From: Nitrospirillum sp034653355
Lineage (GTDB): Bacteria; Pseudomonadota; Alphaproteobacteria; Azospirillales; Azospirillaceae
Assembly: GCF_034653355.1 (NCBI RefSeq)
Contig: NZ_JAYEER010000004.1
Span: 930,001-994,000, forward strand
Reading direction: 5' to 3'
Length of the DNA stretch: 64,000 nt
Shown here: in pieces, positions 54,548 to 62,473 of the stretch
Layout: each line of letters starts with the position of its first letter
Numbering within the stretch: the first letter of the stretch is position 1
The notes under the pieces: model-generated
What the model was told of the DNA's origin: nothing
Seen by the model: the letters and a program-made list of their open reading frames with translations, nothing else
Databases searched by the model: none
Program-made: the position numbers and the translations under genes

Positions 54548-55354
54548 ATGAGTGGAACCGACCGCCGTATGCTCGCCAAATCCCAGGCTGAAGGGACGGA
54601 GGAGGGGGCGGGCCCGGCCGTCATCCTGGTGGAACCCCAGTTGGGGGAGAACATCGGCACCGTGGCGCGGGCCATGCTGAACCATGGCCTGACCGACCTG
54701 CGCCTGGTGAACCCGCGCGACGGCTGGCCTAATGAGAAGGCGGTGTCCGCCTCCGCCGGCGCCACCCTGGTGCTGGACCAGGCCCGCGTGTACGAGAGCA
54801 CCAAGGACGCCATCGCCGACCTGCAGAAGGTCTACGCCACCACGGCGCGCCCGCGTTACATGGTCAAGACCGTGCTGACCGCGCGCGAGGCGGCGACGGA
54901 GATGCGGGCGCATGCCCAGGTGGGGCGCGGCGTCGGCATCCTGTTCGGGCCGGAGCGCACGGGCCTGGTCAACGACGACATCGCCCTGGCCGACACCATC
55001 ATCACCATCCCGCTGAACCCAGGCTTCTCCTCCCTGAACCTGGCGCAGTGCGTGCTGCTGGTGGCGCACGAATGGTTCCAGGCGGGCTATGAGGGCGAGG
55101 AGCGGCAGCTCTACACCGGCAACTCCCGCCCCGCCACCAAGGAAGAGCTGGTCAACCTGTTCGAGCATCTGGAGCTGGAGCTGGACGCCACCGGCTTCTA
55201 CACCAGCGAGGAGAAGCGCCCCAGCATGGTGCGCAACATCCGCAACATGTTGCAGCGCGCCCACATGACCGAACAGGAGGTGCGCACCCTGCACGGCGTC
55301 ATCGCCGCGCTGACCGGCCGGCGCAAGGACGGCGGCCCGGTGAAGGGGCACTGA
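54548..55354 (+). CDS. trmJ: tRNA (cytidine/uridine-2'-O-)-methyltransferase TrmJ-like
   Basis: A SPOUT-class RNA methyltransferase of 268 residues that 2'-O-methylates the tRNA anticodon loop (position 32 in E. coli). Motif 1 is ILVEPQLGENIGTVARAMLNHGLTDLRLVNPRDGWP, motif 2 IGILFGPERTGLVNDDIALAD (here VGILFG), and motif 3 IPLNPGFSSLNLAQCVLLVAHE, forming the trefoil knot. A helical C-terminal TrmJ extension with R-x-x-x-M-V-R-N-I-R-N follows. It is probably co-transcribed with cimA and converges with the RiPP exporter gene 24 bp away. Confidence 0.93.
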   Translation: MSGTDRRMLAKSQAEGTEEGAGPAVILVEPQLGENIGTVARAMLNHGLTDLRLVNPRDGWPNEKAVSASAGATLVLDQARVYESTKDAIADLQKVYATTARPRYMVKTVLTAREAATEMRAHAQVGRGVGILFGPERTGLVNDDIALADTIITIPLNPGFSSLNLAQCVLLVAHEWFQAGYEGEERQLYTGNSRPATKEELVNLFEHLELELDATGFYTSEEKRPSMVRNIRNMLQRAHMTEQEVRTLHGVIAALTGRRKDGGPVKGH

Positions 55355-55378
55355 GGTGGCCGGGGCCGCTCACATGCG

Positions 55379-57526
55379 TCAGCGGTAGCTGTTGGCCACG
55401 ACCGCCGCCGGGGGCGTCTGTTTCAGGGTGGCCAGCCCTTCGCGGTTGAGCTGCAGGACCCGGTTGCAGAACTGGATGGTGGCGGGGCGGTGGGCGACGA
55501 TGATGCGGGTGACGCCCAGCGCCGCGATGCTGCGGCCCACCGCCATCTCCGTTTCCTGGTCCAGGTTGGCGGTGCCTTCGTCCAGGAACAGGATGCGCGG
55601 GGCGTGGTACAGCGCCCGCGCCAGCAGGACGCGCTGCTTCTGCCCGGCGGACAGGCTGCTGCCCATGTCGCCGATCAAGGTCTGATAGCGCATGGTGGTC
55701 GCTTCGATCTCGTCGTGGATGTGCGCCCGCCGGGCGGCGTCGACGGCCCGGTCGCGGTCGCCCGCCAGGTCGAAGAAGGTGATGTTGTCCAGGATGCTGC
55801 CGGACAGCAGGCGGTCCTCCTGCATCACGGCCCCGATCTGGGCCCGGAAGTCCGAGATGCCGAAACGGTGGATGGGCATGCCGTCGATCAGGACGTCGCC
55901 TTCCGTTGGCGGCAGCAGGCCCAGCATCACCTTGATCAGGGTGGTCTTGCCCACGCCGGTCACGCCGGTGATGGCCACGCATTCCCCCGCCTCGATGGTC
56001 AGGTCGATGTTGCGGAAGACGAAGTCCTCGTCATTGGAATAGCGGAAGCCGCAGTTGCGCAGCGTCAGCGTGCCCTGCACCGGCCGGGTCGCGCCGCTGC
56101 GCTGAAAGGCGATGGGTTCCGGTTCGGTGTGCAGCATGTCGCCCAGCCGCGTCAGGTGCAGGCGCACCAGGCGCAGTTCCATCACCTGGGTCTGGACGCT
56201 GCGCAGCCGGGTGCTGAACATGTTGCGGTAGGCCATGAAGGCCATCAGCATGCCGACCGTGAAGCCGCCGTTGAGCACGGCGCGCACCCCGAAATAGGTC
56301 ACGACCACCATTTCCACCGTGCCGATGAAGTCCGCCGTGGAATCGAACACCGACCGCTCGCGCCCGGCCAGGACATTGGTGTTGACGGAATCCGCCAGAT
56401 GGTGCTGCCACGCCACCTGCCGTTCCGCTTCGCGGCCATAGAGCTTCAGGCTCTGGATGGCGCGTATGGTTTCCAGGAAGAAGGAGCTTTCCCGCGAGGT
56501 CGCCACGATGTTGGCGTGGTTCCGGGCCGAGACGCGCTCCAGATAGACCTTGGTCAGCACCAGGGTGATGACGGACGAGACGCAGGTGATGGCCGACAGC
56601 TCCGCGCTGTAGAAGAACATGATGCACAGCGTCAGGATGCCGAAGCCGCCGTCGATCAGCGAGGTGACCAGCCCTTCCGTCAGCGACTTCTGGATGGTCT
56701 TCAGCGAGCCGAAGCGGGCGACGATGTCCCCCGAATGGCGCGTCTCGAAAAACGACAGCGGCAGCCGGATGAGGTGGGAGAACAGGTTGCTGGAAAGCTG
56801 GTAGATCAGCATGTTGCTGATGTGCGTGGTGAACCAGCTGCGGGTCAGGGTGGCGATCCAGGTGAGGGCGGCCACGCCGCCGAAGATGATGGCGATGGCC
56901 GGCAGCAGGTCGGTGTCGTTCTTGACGATGACCTCGTCCACGGCGATCTGGCTGTAGAACGGCATGGCGATGACCAGCAACTGCACGATCGCGGCCAGGA
57001 CGAGCAGCTGGGTGGCGGCGGCGCCCATGCCCGAGATCTTCCGCCAGAAATCGGAGAAGCGGACCGAGCGCACCTCCTTCTGCGGCCGGAAGTCGGCCGT
57101 GGGCCGCAGTTCCAGCACCACGCCGGTGAAGTGCTTGGAGAATTCCGCCAGGCCCAGTGAGAACTCGCCCTTGGAGGGGTCGGCGATGGTGACGCGGCCG
57201 CCGGTGACGGCGGTCAGCACCACGAAATGCTTCAGGTCCCAGTGCAGGATGGCGGGTAGCTGCAGCTTGGACAGATGCTCCAGCTCCACGCGCAGCGGGT
57301 TGGAAGCCAGCCCCAGCTGGCCGGCGATACCCACCAGGGTCTTCAGGTTGGTGCCCTTCATCGAGGTGGAGAAGCGCTGGCGCAGCGTCGTCAGCGAGGA
57401 CTCCAGGCCGTAGTAGTTGGCCACCATGGCCAGGCAGGCCAGGCCGCATTCGGCCGCTTCCGCCTGGTACACCACCGAGAGGCGCCGCCTGAACGTGAAA
57501 TTGAGGAGGCTCAGGATGTCGGTCAT
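55379..57526 (-). CDS. Peptidase-containing ABC exporter (C39-TMD-NBD)
   Basis: A 715-residue bacteriocin-type exporter (PCAT/NHLM-like). An N-terminal C39 peptidase domain carries the complete catalytic set: Gln21 and Cys27 in QAEAAECGLAC, His100 in LKHFVVL and Asp116 in ADPSKG, so it should cleave leaders after Gly-Gly. Six membrane helices (~160-440) follow, then an ATPase with Walker A TGVTGVGKTT, signature LSAGQKQRV and Walker B ILFLDE. It is the last gene of the RiPP operon. Its start overlaps the HlyD stop by 4 bp. The matching substrate is the GG-leader precursor at 62156-62338. Confidence 0.96.
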   Translation of the reverse strand: MTDILSLLNFTFRRRLSVVYQAEAAECGLACLAMVANYYGLESSLTTLRQRFSTSMKGTNLKTLVGIAGQLGLASNPLRVELEHLSKLQLPAILHWDLKHFVVLTAVTGGRVTIADPSKGEFSLGLAEFSKHFTGVVLELRPTADFRPQKEVRSVRFSDFWRKISGMGAAATQLLVLAAIVQLLVIAMPFYSQIAVDEVIVKNDTDLLPAIAIIFGGVAALTWIATLTRSWFTTHISNMLIYQLSSNLFSHLIRLPLSFFETRHSGDIVARFGSLKTIQKSLTEGLVTSLIDGGFGILTLCIMFFYSAELSAITCVSSVITLVLTKVYLERVSARNHANIVATSRESSFFLETIRAIQSLKLYGREAERQVAWQHHLADSVNTNVLAGRERSVFDSTADFIGTVEMVVVTYFGVRAVLNGGFTVGMLMAFMAYRNMFSTRLRSVQTQVMELRLVRLHLTRLGDMLHTEPEPIAFQRSGATRPVQGTLTLRNCGFRYSNDEDFVFRNIDLTIEAGECVAITGVTGVGKTTLIKVMLGLLPPTEGDVLIDGMPIHRFGISDFRAQIGAVMQEDRLLSGSILDNITFFDLAGDRDRAVDAARRAHIHDEIEATTMRYQTLIGDMGSSLSAGQKQRVLLARALYHAPRILFLDEGTANLDQETEMAVGRSIAALGVTRIIVAHRPATIQFCNRVLQLNREGLATLKQTPPAAVVANSYR

Positions 57527-58806
57527 TCGAGGTGCGCCCCGTACAGCGGTTCCAGGATCCAGGCGATCAGCGGCCGGCGTTCCAGCACGATGTTCGCCTT
57601 GAACAGCATTCCCGATTGCAGATCATAGGGCGTGTCCATGACGCTGATGGCCTGGCCGTCCAGGGCGGCCACCACCTTGTAGACGGGCTCGCCCACGGCG
57701 AAGGGCACATTGGCCTCGGCCGGCGCCAGCACGGTGCGCGACACCGACTTGATCTTGCCGCCGAAGGTGCCGAAGCGCTGGTAGGGGAAGGCGTCGTACA
57801 TCATGCGCACGTCCTGGCCCGGCTTCACGAAGCCGATGGCCCGGGTGGGCACCATCATCTCCGCCTCCAACTGGGCGCCGTCGGGCACCACGCCCATGGC
57901 GAACTGCCCGTTGGTGACGGCCTCGCCCGCCTTCACCTGGACCGAGACGACGCGGCCGGCCACCGGCGCCTTGACCACGTAGGCCCGTCGCGCCTCGATC
58001 TCCTCGATCTTCTGGCCCAGGTCGCTGATGGAGGCCCGCAGGGTGGAAAGCTTGGCGCCCAGCTGGATGGGGCCCTGTTCGAGCGACGCCTGGATGTCGC
58101 GCATCTGGCGTTCCACGTCGCCGATGTCGCGGTTGGTGGTCACCAGATCCTGCTGCGCCTGCAAGGCCGCGTCCTTGCGGGTTTCCCAGTCGACGGTGGC
58201 GGCGTAGCCGGCCTTCATCAGTTCCTCGGTCCGGGCCAGTCGGCTGCCGGTGAACTGCAGCCGCTCGGCCTGGAACTGCTTCTTGGCGCGCAACCCCGCC
58301 AGATCCTCCTTCAGGGAGGCCAGCCGGGACAGATAGCGGCTGTGCTCGCTGTCCTCCTGCTGTTGGCCAAGGGCGATCTGGCGTTCCAGCTCGGCCTTCT
58401 GCGCGCGCAGCTCGGTCAACTCGCGTTCGTCGCTGTTCTGGCCATCGGCGCGCCAGGTATCGACGGTGACGGCCATCAGGGGCGCGTCCGCGGTCACATG
58501 GGTGCCTTCCGCCGCCAGGATCTGGCTGGCGATGCCGGTGCGCGGCACCAGCACCTTGGAAAGGCCCAGGTTGGGGGTCAAGTAGCCCGACACCGTCTCC
58601 TTGCGGGCGTACTGGCACACGGTCAACACGCCGATGGCGAAGACGATGATGGCGCCCAGTAGGATCACCATGCGGCGGTACAGGCGCGGCGCCTCGATGA
58701 CGACGTCGCCGTAGAGGCGATAGCGCTGCTGCGCCATGACCTCGCTGCGGAAGATGACGGCGGGCGCCGGCGCGCCGTCCTCCGCCGTGGCCGGCGGCGC
58801 CGTCAT
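57523..58806 (-). CDS. HlyD-family membrane fusion protein
   Basis: A 427-residue periplasmic adaptor linking the ABC exporter to an outer-membrane channel (TolC, not encoded here). It has a cytosolic N-terminus, one membrane helix (~residues 47-67, MVILLGAIIVFAIGVLTV), a lipoyl/barrel-sandwich half (RTGIASQILAAEGTHVTADAP), a long coiled-coil hairpin (~110-240) and the second half (VVKAPVAGRVVSVQVKAGEAVTNGQ). The C-terminal part ends with ANIVLERRPLIAWILEPL, typical of bacteriocin secretion adaptors. It overlaps both neighbours by 4 bp. Confidence 0.95.
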   Translation of the reverse strand: MTAPPATAEDGAPAPAVIFRSEVMAQQRYRLYGDVVIEAPRLYRRMVILLGAIIVFAIGVLTVCQYARKETVSGYLTPNLGLSKVLVPRTGIASQILAAEGTHVTADAPLMAVTVDTWRADGQNSDERELTELRAQKAELERQIALGQQQEDSEHSRYLSRLASLKEDLAGLRAKKQFQAERLQFTGSRLARTEELMKAGYAATVDWETRKDAALQAQQDLVTTNRDIGDVERQMRDIQASLEQGPIQLGAKLSTLRASISDLGQKIEEIEARRAYVVKAPVAGRVVSVQVKAGEAVTNGQFAMGVVPDGAQLEAEMMVPTRAIGFVKPGQDVRMMYDAFPYQRFGTFGGKIKSVSRTVLAPAEANVPFAVGEPVYKVVAALDGQAISVMDTPYDLQSGMLFKANIVLERRPLIAWILEPLYGAHLE

Positions 58807-60878
58807 TGCCCGGCCCCCGCTTGCGTCCCCGCCTGGGCCGCCGCGCGGGAGGCCTGGGCCTCGGCCAGGCCCGGGACGCGGTCGGCGCCGCCCCGGATCT
58901 CCACCGAGGAACGGGCCAGCAGGGCGCCCGTCACCGGCGCCGGCGGCGTGCCGACCGTGGGGCCCAGGTGCCGTGCCAGAAATTGGCCGGCGATGGTATA
59001 GAAGGCGACGATGTTGCCGGCCTTGCCGAAGCTGTGCCCCTCGTCGGGGAAGACCAGGTAGGTGTAGGGACTCTGATGGTCGCGCAGCTTTTCCGCCAGC
59101 CGCTCGGACTGCTCGACATGGGCCCGGGGGTCGTTGGCGCCGTGCGCGATCAGCAGGGGGGTGCGGATGCGGTCGGCCCGGTTCAGCGGCGACCGTTCCG
59201 CCAGCAGGGCCCGGCCCTCGGGGGTGGCGGGGTCGCCCACGCTGGCGCGCAGGCGACCGCCCAGGGCCTTGTTCTCGTTGATGGTGTCCTCGACGAAGCT
59301 CACCAGGTCGCTGGTGCCGACGATGTCGATGGCGCAGGCGAAGCGCTGCGGCTCGGTCGCGATGGCGTTCAGCGCGGCATAGCCACCGTAGCTGCCGCCC
59401 ATGATGCACAGGCGCGTGGGATCGGCGATGCCCTGGTCGACGGCCCAGGCCACGGCGTCGAACAGGTCGTCCTGCATCCTGCCGCCCCACTGCCGGTCGC
59501 CGGCGGCGGTGAAGGCCTTTCCGAAACCGGTGGACCCCCGGTAGTTCACGCTCAGCACCGCGTAGCCCTGGCCGCTCAGCCACTGGTGCAGCGGGTTCCA
59601 GTTCAGGCGATCCCGCTCCCACGGGCCGCCGTGGACCAGCAGCACCAGGGGGACCGCCCCCGCCTGGGCGGGCCGGGTGAGGTAGCCGGACAGCGGCAGA
59701 CCATCGCGCGCGGTGAAGGCCACCGGCGCCATGGCCCGCCCGGCGGGAGGCTCGCCCGCGGGGTCGGCCAGGACGGATGTCAGGGCCCGCGTCTTCGTAT
59801 CGTAAAGGTACCAGGCCTCGGGCCGCACGGTGTCGGTGAAGCAGACCAGCCACAGGGTTCCCTTGTCGGTGCGTCCGCGCACCTGGGGGAAACCCAGGCC
59901 GCGGGCCTGCAGGTCGGCCAGGGGTTCCGCCACCGCGGGATCCAGCACCCGCCATTCCGGCGTCCGCCCGTCCAGGGCCACGGCCTGCACCTCGCGGCTG
60001 TGCTGCTCCAGCAGGACGGACGCGATCTCCTGGTCCGGCCGCAACAGCACCTGGCGGGCGCCGGTGGCGGTGTCGATCTTGACCAGGGCCGGGAAGTCGC
60101 CGGCCGTCGCGTCCTGCATCACCACCCAGCCGCCGTCGGAGGCGATCGCCAGAGGTTTGCTGCCGGCGAAGTCCGCCGCCGCCATGACCAGCAGGCTGTG
60201 GCTGTCCTTGCCCGTCAGCCACAGCCATTCGCCGCCACCGTCGGGCAGGGGGCGGATGGCGATGCGGGGGGCCAGATCGTTGTCCACGCCGATCCAGCCA
60301 TACTGCCGGTTCTCGGTCGTCTGCGTCTGGATGCCGGTGGCGATGTCGATGTTGACCAGGTTGGGCGGCTGTCGGGGCAGGGTGATCAGGGTGGACACCA
60401 GACCCGGGGCGGTGTTGCTGGTGGCGATCAACTGGGCCCTGAGATCGGGGCCCGGGGTGAGGTCGCGACCGGCGCCGCCGGCCACGGGCACGGCGTAGAC
60501 GTGGTGGCGCTCGCCGCCGCCGGTGGCGTCCTGCGCCACCAGCACGAAGCGGGAATCGGCGCTCCACAGGTGGGTGGCGATGCGGCCGCTGCCGCCGATA
60601 TCCAGGGGGCGGCGGTTGTCGGGATGGTGGCGGTCGGCCAGCCATATGGTGCGCGTGCCGCCGTGGGGGGCCAGATAGCTGATCCAGTCGCCGTCGGGGC
60701 TGAGCTTGGCGTCCGTGACGCGGTCCCGCACCATCAGCTCCGGGCCGGCCGCGGCGGGACCGGGGGCGGCTTGGGCGGCGTCAGCAGGGGGCGCGGCGAC
60801 AAGGGGGGCGGCGGCCAAGGCGATAGCGCTCATCACAATTCCCATGGAGATTTCAATGGTATGGGGGAAAACACGCAC
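58803..60878 (-). CDS. Exported S9-family (prolyl oligopeptidase-like) peptidase
   Basis: A 691-residue serine peptidase. A signal peptide (hydrophobic run ending ~residue 30) is followed by a beta-propeller region (~50-370) and an alpha/beta hydrolase catalytic domain. The catalytic triad is Ser496 in GGSYGGYAAL, Asp583 in HGANDPR and His615 in DEGHSFG. It lies between the radical SAM gene (17 bp upstream) and hlyD (4-bp overlap), so it is an integral member of the RiPP operon. It may trim the exported peptide, remove leader remnants or give immunity; these roles are inferred. A GTG start behind AGGGA was chosen; two ATGs lie 11 and 15 codons inside. Confidence 0.92.
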   Translation of the reverse strand: MRVFPHTIEISMGIVMSAIALAAAPLVAAPPADAAQAAPGPAAAGPELMVRDRVTDAKLSPDGDWISYLAPHGGTRTIWLADRHHPDNRRPLDIGGSGRIATHLWSADSRFVLVAQDATGGGERHHVYAVPVAGGAGRDLTPGPDLRAQLIATSNTAPGLVSTLITLPRQPPNLVNIDIATGIQTQTTENRQYGWIGVDNDLAPRIAIRPLPDGGGEWLWLTGKDSHSLLVMAAADFAGSKPLAIASDGGWVVMQDATAGDFPALVKIDTATGARQVLLRPDQEIASVLLEQHSREVQAVALDGRTPEWRVLDPAVAEPLADLQARGLGFPQVRGRTDKGTLWLVCFTDTVRPEAWYLYDTKTRALTSVLADPAGEPPAGRAMAPVAFTARDGLPLSGYLTRPAQAGAVPLVLLVHGGPWERDRLNWNPLHQWLSGQGYAVLSVNYRGSTGFGKAFTAAGDRQWGGRMQDDLFDAVAWAVDQGIADPTRLCIMGGSYGGYAALNAIATEPQRFACAIDIVGTSDLVSFVEDTINENKALGGRLRASVGDPATPEGRALLAERSPLNRADRIRTPLLIAHGANDPRAHVEQSERLAEKLRDHQSPYTYLVFPDEGHSFGKAGNIVAFYTIAGQFLARHLGPTVGTPPAPVTGALLARSSVEIRGGADRVPGLAEAQASRAAAQAGTQAGAGQ

Positions 60879-60895
60879 AATACGGATCCCTGGTG

Positions 60896-62089
60896 TCAGG
60901 CCGCTTCCAGCAGGCCCAGCGCTTCCTGCAGCCTTTCATAGGACAGCCCGTGCCGCAGCAGGTACGCGGCGACGTGGCTGAAGAAATCCTGCAGGCCGTC
61001 GCAGATGACGGAGGGGTTGTCGAACCGCCGCTCAGCGCTGAAGCGATTGATGGGCCGTCCGCCCCGGCAGGCGTTCTTCCAGCAGCATTCCTGGCATTTC
61101 GCCGGCAGGTTCCGCCGGGATTCCGCCAATTCCTGGAACATGGGGCGGTTGATGAAGTCGATCAGCGGGGTGTTGGCGACGTTCACGCCGCTTTCGAAGA
61201 AGTTGCCGCTGGTGGCCCGCAGGGTGTCGTCCGGCCCGATGTCGCCGTTGGAGGAAATGGTGAGGGCCTGGTGGCCGTAGTGGTATTCGTCGTCGATGCG
61301 CCGGACGCCCGCCCGCCCCTGTGACAGGATGATCAGGGCGTTCTTCAGGATGCGCACCTGGATGGCCGGGTTGTCGTCCGCCGTCCACTCATCGAACAGG
61401 TCGCAGAGGTAACGGCCATAGTTTTCCGCCTGGGCGGGATCGAAACTGTCATGGTCGTCCAGGGGCAGCAGGAAATCCATGCCGGTGAAGCCCAGGTCGT
61501 CCACGAAGTGGCGGTAGGTCCGGCGCGCGTCGAAGCGCGGGTTGATGACGCACAGGGCGCCGACGCGGCCGATCCGCTGGGCCGAGGCGGCGGCCTGCAA
61601 CTTGGCGACGCCGGCGGCGGTGCCGTCGTAGGTTCCCCGGCCGCGGTGGTCCACCCGTTCCAGATCATTGTAGTCGCGGGGGCCGTCGATGCTGACGCCG
61701 ATGGAGAAGTTGTAATTGGAAAAGATGCTGATCCATTCGTCGTCGACCAGCATGCCGTTGGTCTGCACCTTGAATTGCAGGTGGCAAATGGGATCCAGCC
61801 TGGAACTGAAGATGTCGCAGATGGCGATGAAGGCATCCTTCTTGATCATCAGCGGCTCACCGCCGTGCATGTCGATGGTGACCGCCTCCGCCCCCAGGTC
61901 GATCACGCCCTGACGCAGGAAATCGGCGATGGATTCGGCGGTTTCCAACGGCAGATGAATCGGATGTCTCTTATAGTCATCATTATTCATGTTAAAAAAA
62001 TAACAATAGGTGCAGTTGATGTTGCACCGTTCAGTGATTTTAACAATAACCTCGATGCGCCTGACTTTCGTCTTCATTATTACAGACAT
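60896..62089 (-). CDS. Radical SAM/SPASM RiPP maturase (cyclophane-forming look)
   Basis: A 397-residue enzyme with the radical SAM 4Fe-4S motif C22-NIN-C26-TY-C29 and the GGEP motif (MHGGEPLM). A C-terminal SPASM-type region follows with Cys in KCQECCWKNACRGG and then RFSAERRFDNPSVICDGL. This last stretch (R-F/Y-S, F-D-N-P-S-V, C) is what I recall from GrrM/XyeB/FxsB-type enzymes that join an aromatic residue to the residue two places on. The core peptide has no Cys, which excludes sactipeptide chemistry. The 5' part of the gene is AT-rich, unlike the chromosome. It lies 66 bp after the precursor gene. Confidence 0.93.
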   Translation of the reverse strand: MSVIMKTKVRRIEVIVKITERCNINCTYCYFFNMNNDDYKRHPIHLPLETAESIADFLRQGVIDLGAEAVTIDMHGGEPLMIKKDAFIAICDIFSSRLDPICHLQFKVQTNGMLVDDEWISIFSNYNFSIGVSIDGPRDYNDLERVDHRGRGTYDGTAAGVAKLQAAASAQRIGRVGALCVINPRFDARRTYRHFVDDLGFTGMDFLLPLDDHDSFDPAQAENYGRYLCDLFDEWTADDNPAIQVRILKNALIILSQGRAGVRRIDDEYHYGHQALTISSNGDIGPDDTLRATSGNFFESGVNVANTPLIDFINRPMFQELAESRRNLPAKCQECCWKNACRGGRPINRFSAERRFDNPSVICDGLQDFFSHVAAYLLRHGLSYERLQEALGLLEAA

Positions 62090-62119
62090 CGCCTACCCCG
62101 CCCATTACCTGATTGGGAA

Positions 62120-62148
62120 GGACGGCATGGGGTTCGCCCATGCCGTCC
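62120..62148 (-). promoter_or_regulatory. Strong hairpin between RiPP precursor and maturase genes
   Basis: A 12-bp perfect stem GGACGGCATGGG / CCCATGCCGTCC with a 5-base loop lies in the 66-bp gap. Only TTCCC follows on the minus strand, so it would be a leaky terminator or an mRNA-stabilising 3' end. Such an element would give much more precursor than enzyme, a common arrangement in peptide operons. Confidence 0.7.
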
Positions 62149-62155
62149 GCTTAAA

Positions 62156-62338
62156 TCACGAGAAGGAAAGATCGAAAGACAAATCGAATGACAGGTCGAA
62201 GCTGAGATCGAACGACAGGTCGAAATCACCACCGGCCACGCTTTCCAGCGCGGCGGCGGACAGACGGGTCATGGGCATGCCGACGATGGCGTCCGGGGCG
62301 GTGATACCCTTGCGGGCAAGCATCGAAGAAAGTTGCAT
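62156..62338 (-). CDS. RiPP precursor peptide with five FDLS core repeats
   Basis: A 60-residue precursor. The leader (residues 1-37) begins MQLSSMLARKG and ends LSAAALESVAGG, a classic double-glycine leader with the L-x-x-x-x-L-E-x-V-A-G-G pattern read by C39 peptidases. The core (38-60) is Asp, then FDLS five times, then Phe-Ser. It has no Cys, Thr or Lys, so thioether rings are ruled out; the six Phe are the likely modification sites. The ATG was chosen because AAGGGA lies nine bases upstream; longer in-frame starts at 62356 and above are possible. It heads the operon of maturase, peptidase and exporter. Confidence 0.92.
   Translation of the reverse strand: MQLSSMLARKGITAPDAIVGMPMTRLSAAALESVAGGDFDLSFDLSFDLSFDLSFDLSFS
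62165..62224 (-). repeat. Five 12-bp units encoding FDLS
   Basis: Read on the coding strand, the five units use Leu codons CTG, CTC, CTG, TTG, CTT and Ser codons TCG, AGC, TCA, TCT, TCC. All five Ser codons differ, while the amino-acid repeat is perfect. The unit boundary is TTC (Phe) in every case. Confidence 0.95.
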
Positions 62339-62451
62339 TTTATGTTTTCCCTTCATGATGATGAGGGTGAATTTCCCCATCAATGAAACCATAGATGGTG
62401 ATACAATTATGCTACAATATGACTCATTGAAATATGCCATCAGAAGTATTT

Positions 62452-62471
62452 TTGATTACGGGAGTAATCAA
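62452..62471. promoter_or_regulatory. Perfect palindrome between the RiPP operon and fic
   Basis: TTGATTAC-GGGA-GTAATCAA is an 8+8-bp perfect inverted repeat in the 135-bp AT-rich divergent gap, two bases before the fic start. Its centre contains the GGGAG that would be the fic ribosome binding site. It could be an operator for both transcripts or an RNA hairpin that hides the fic ribosome binding site. Confidence 0.6.
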
Positions 62472-62473
62472 CT

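Noticed and set aside
60896..62089. Anaerobic sulfatase maturase
   Set aside because: No sulfatase gene is near, and a GG-leader precursor and exporter are adjacent; the SPASM-end pattern fits peptide cyclophane enzymes better.
62452..62471. FNR box in the fic/RiPP gap
   Set aside because: The TTGAT and ATCAA halves are ten bases apart rather than four, so the spacing is wrong for FNR/FixK.
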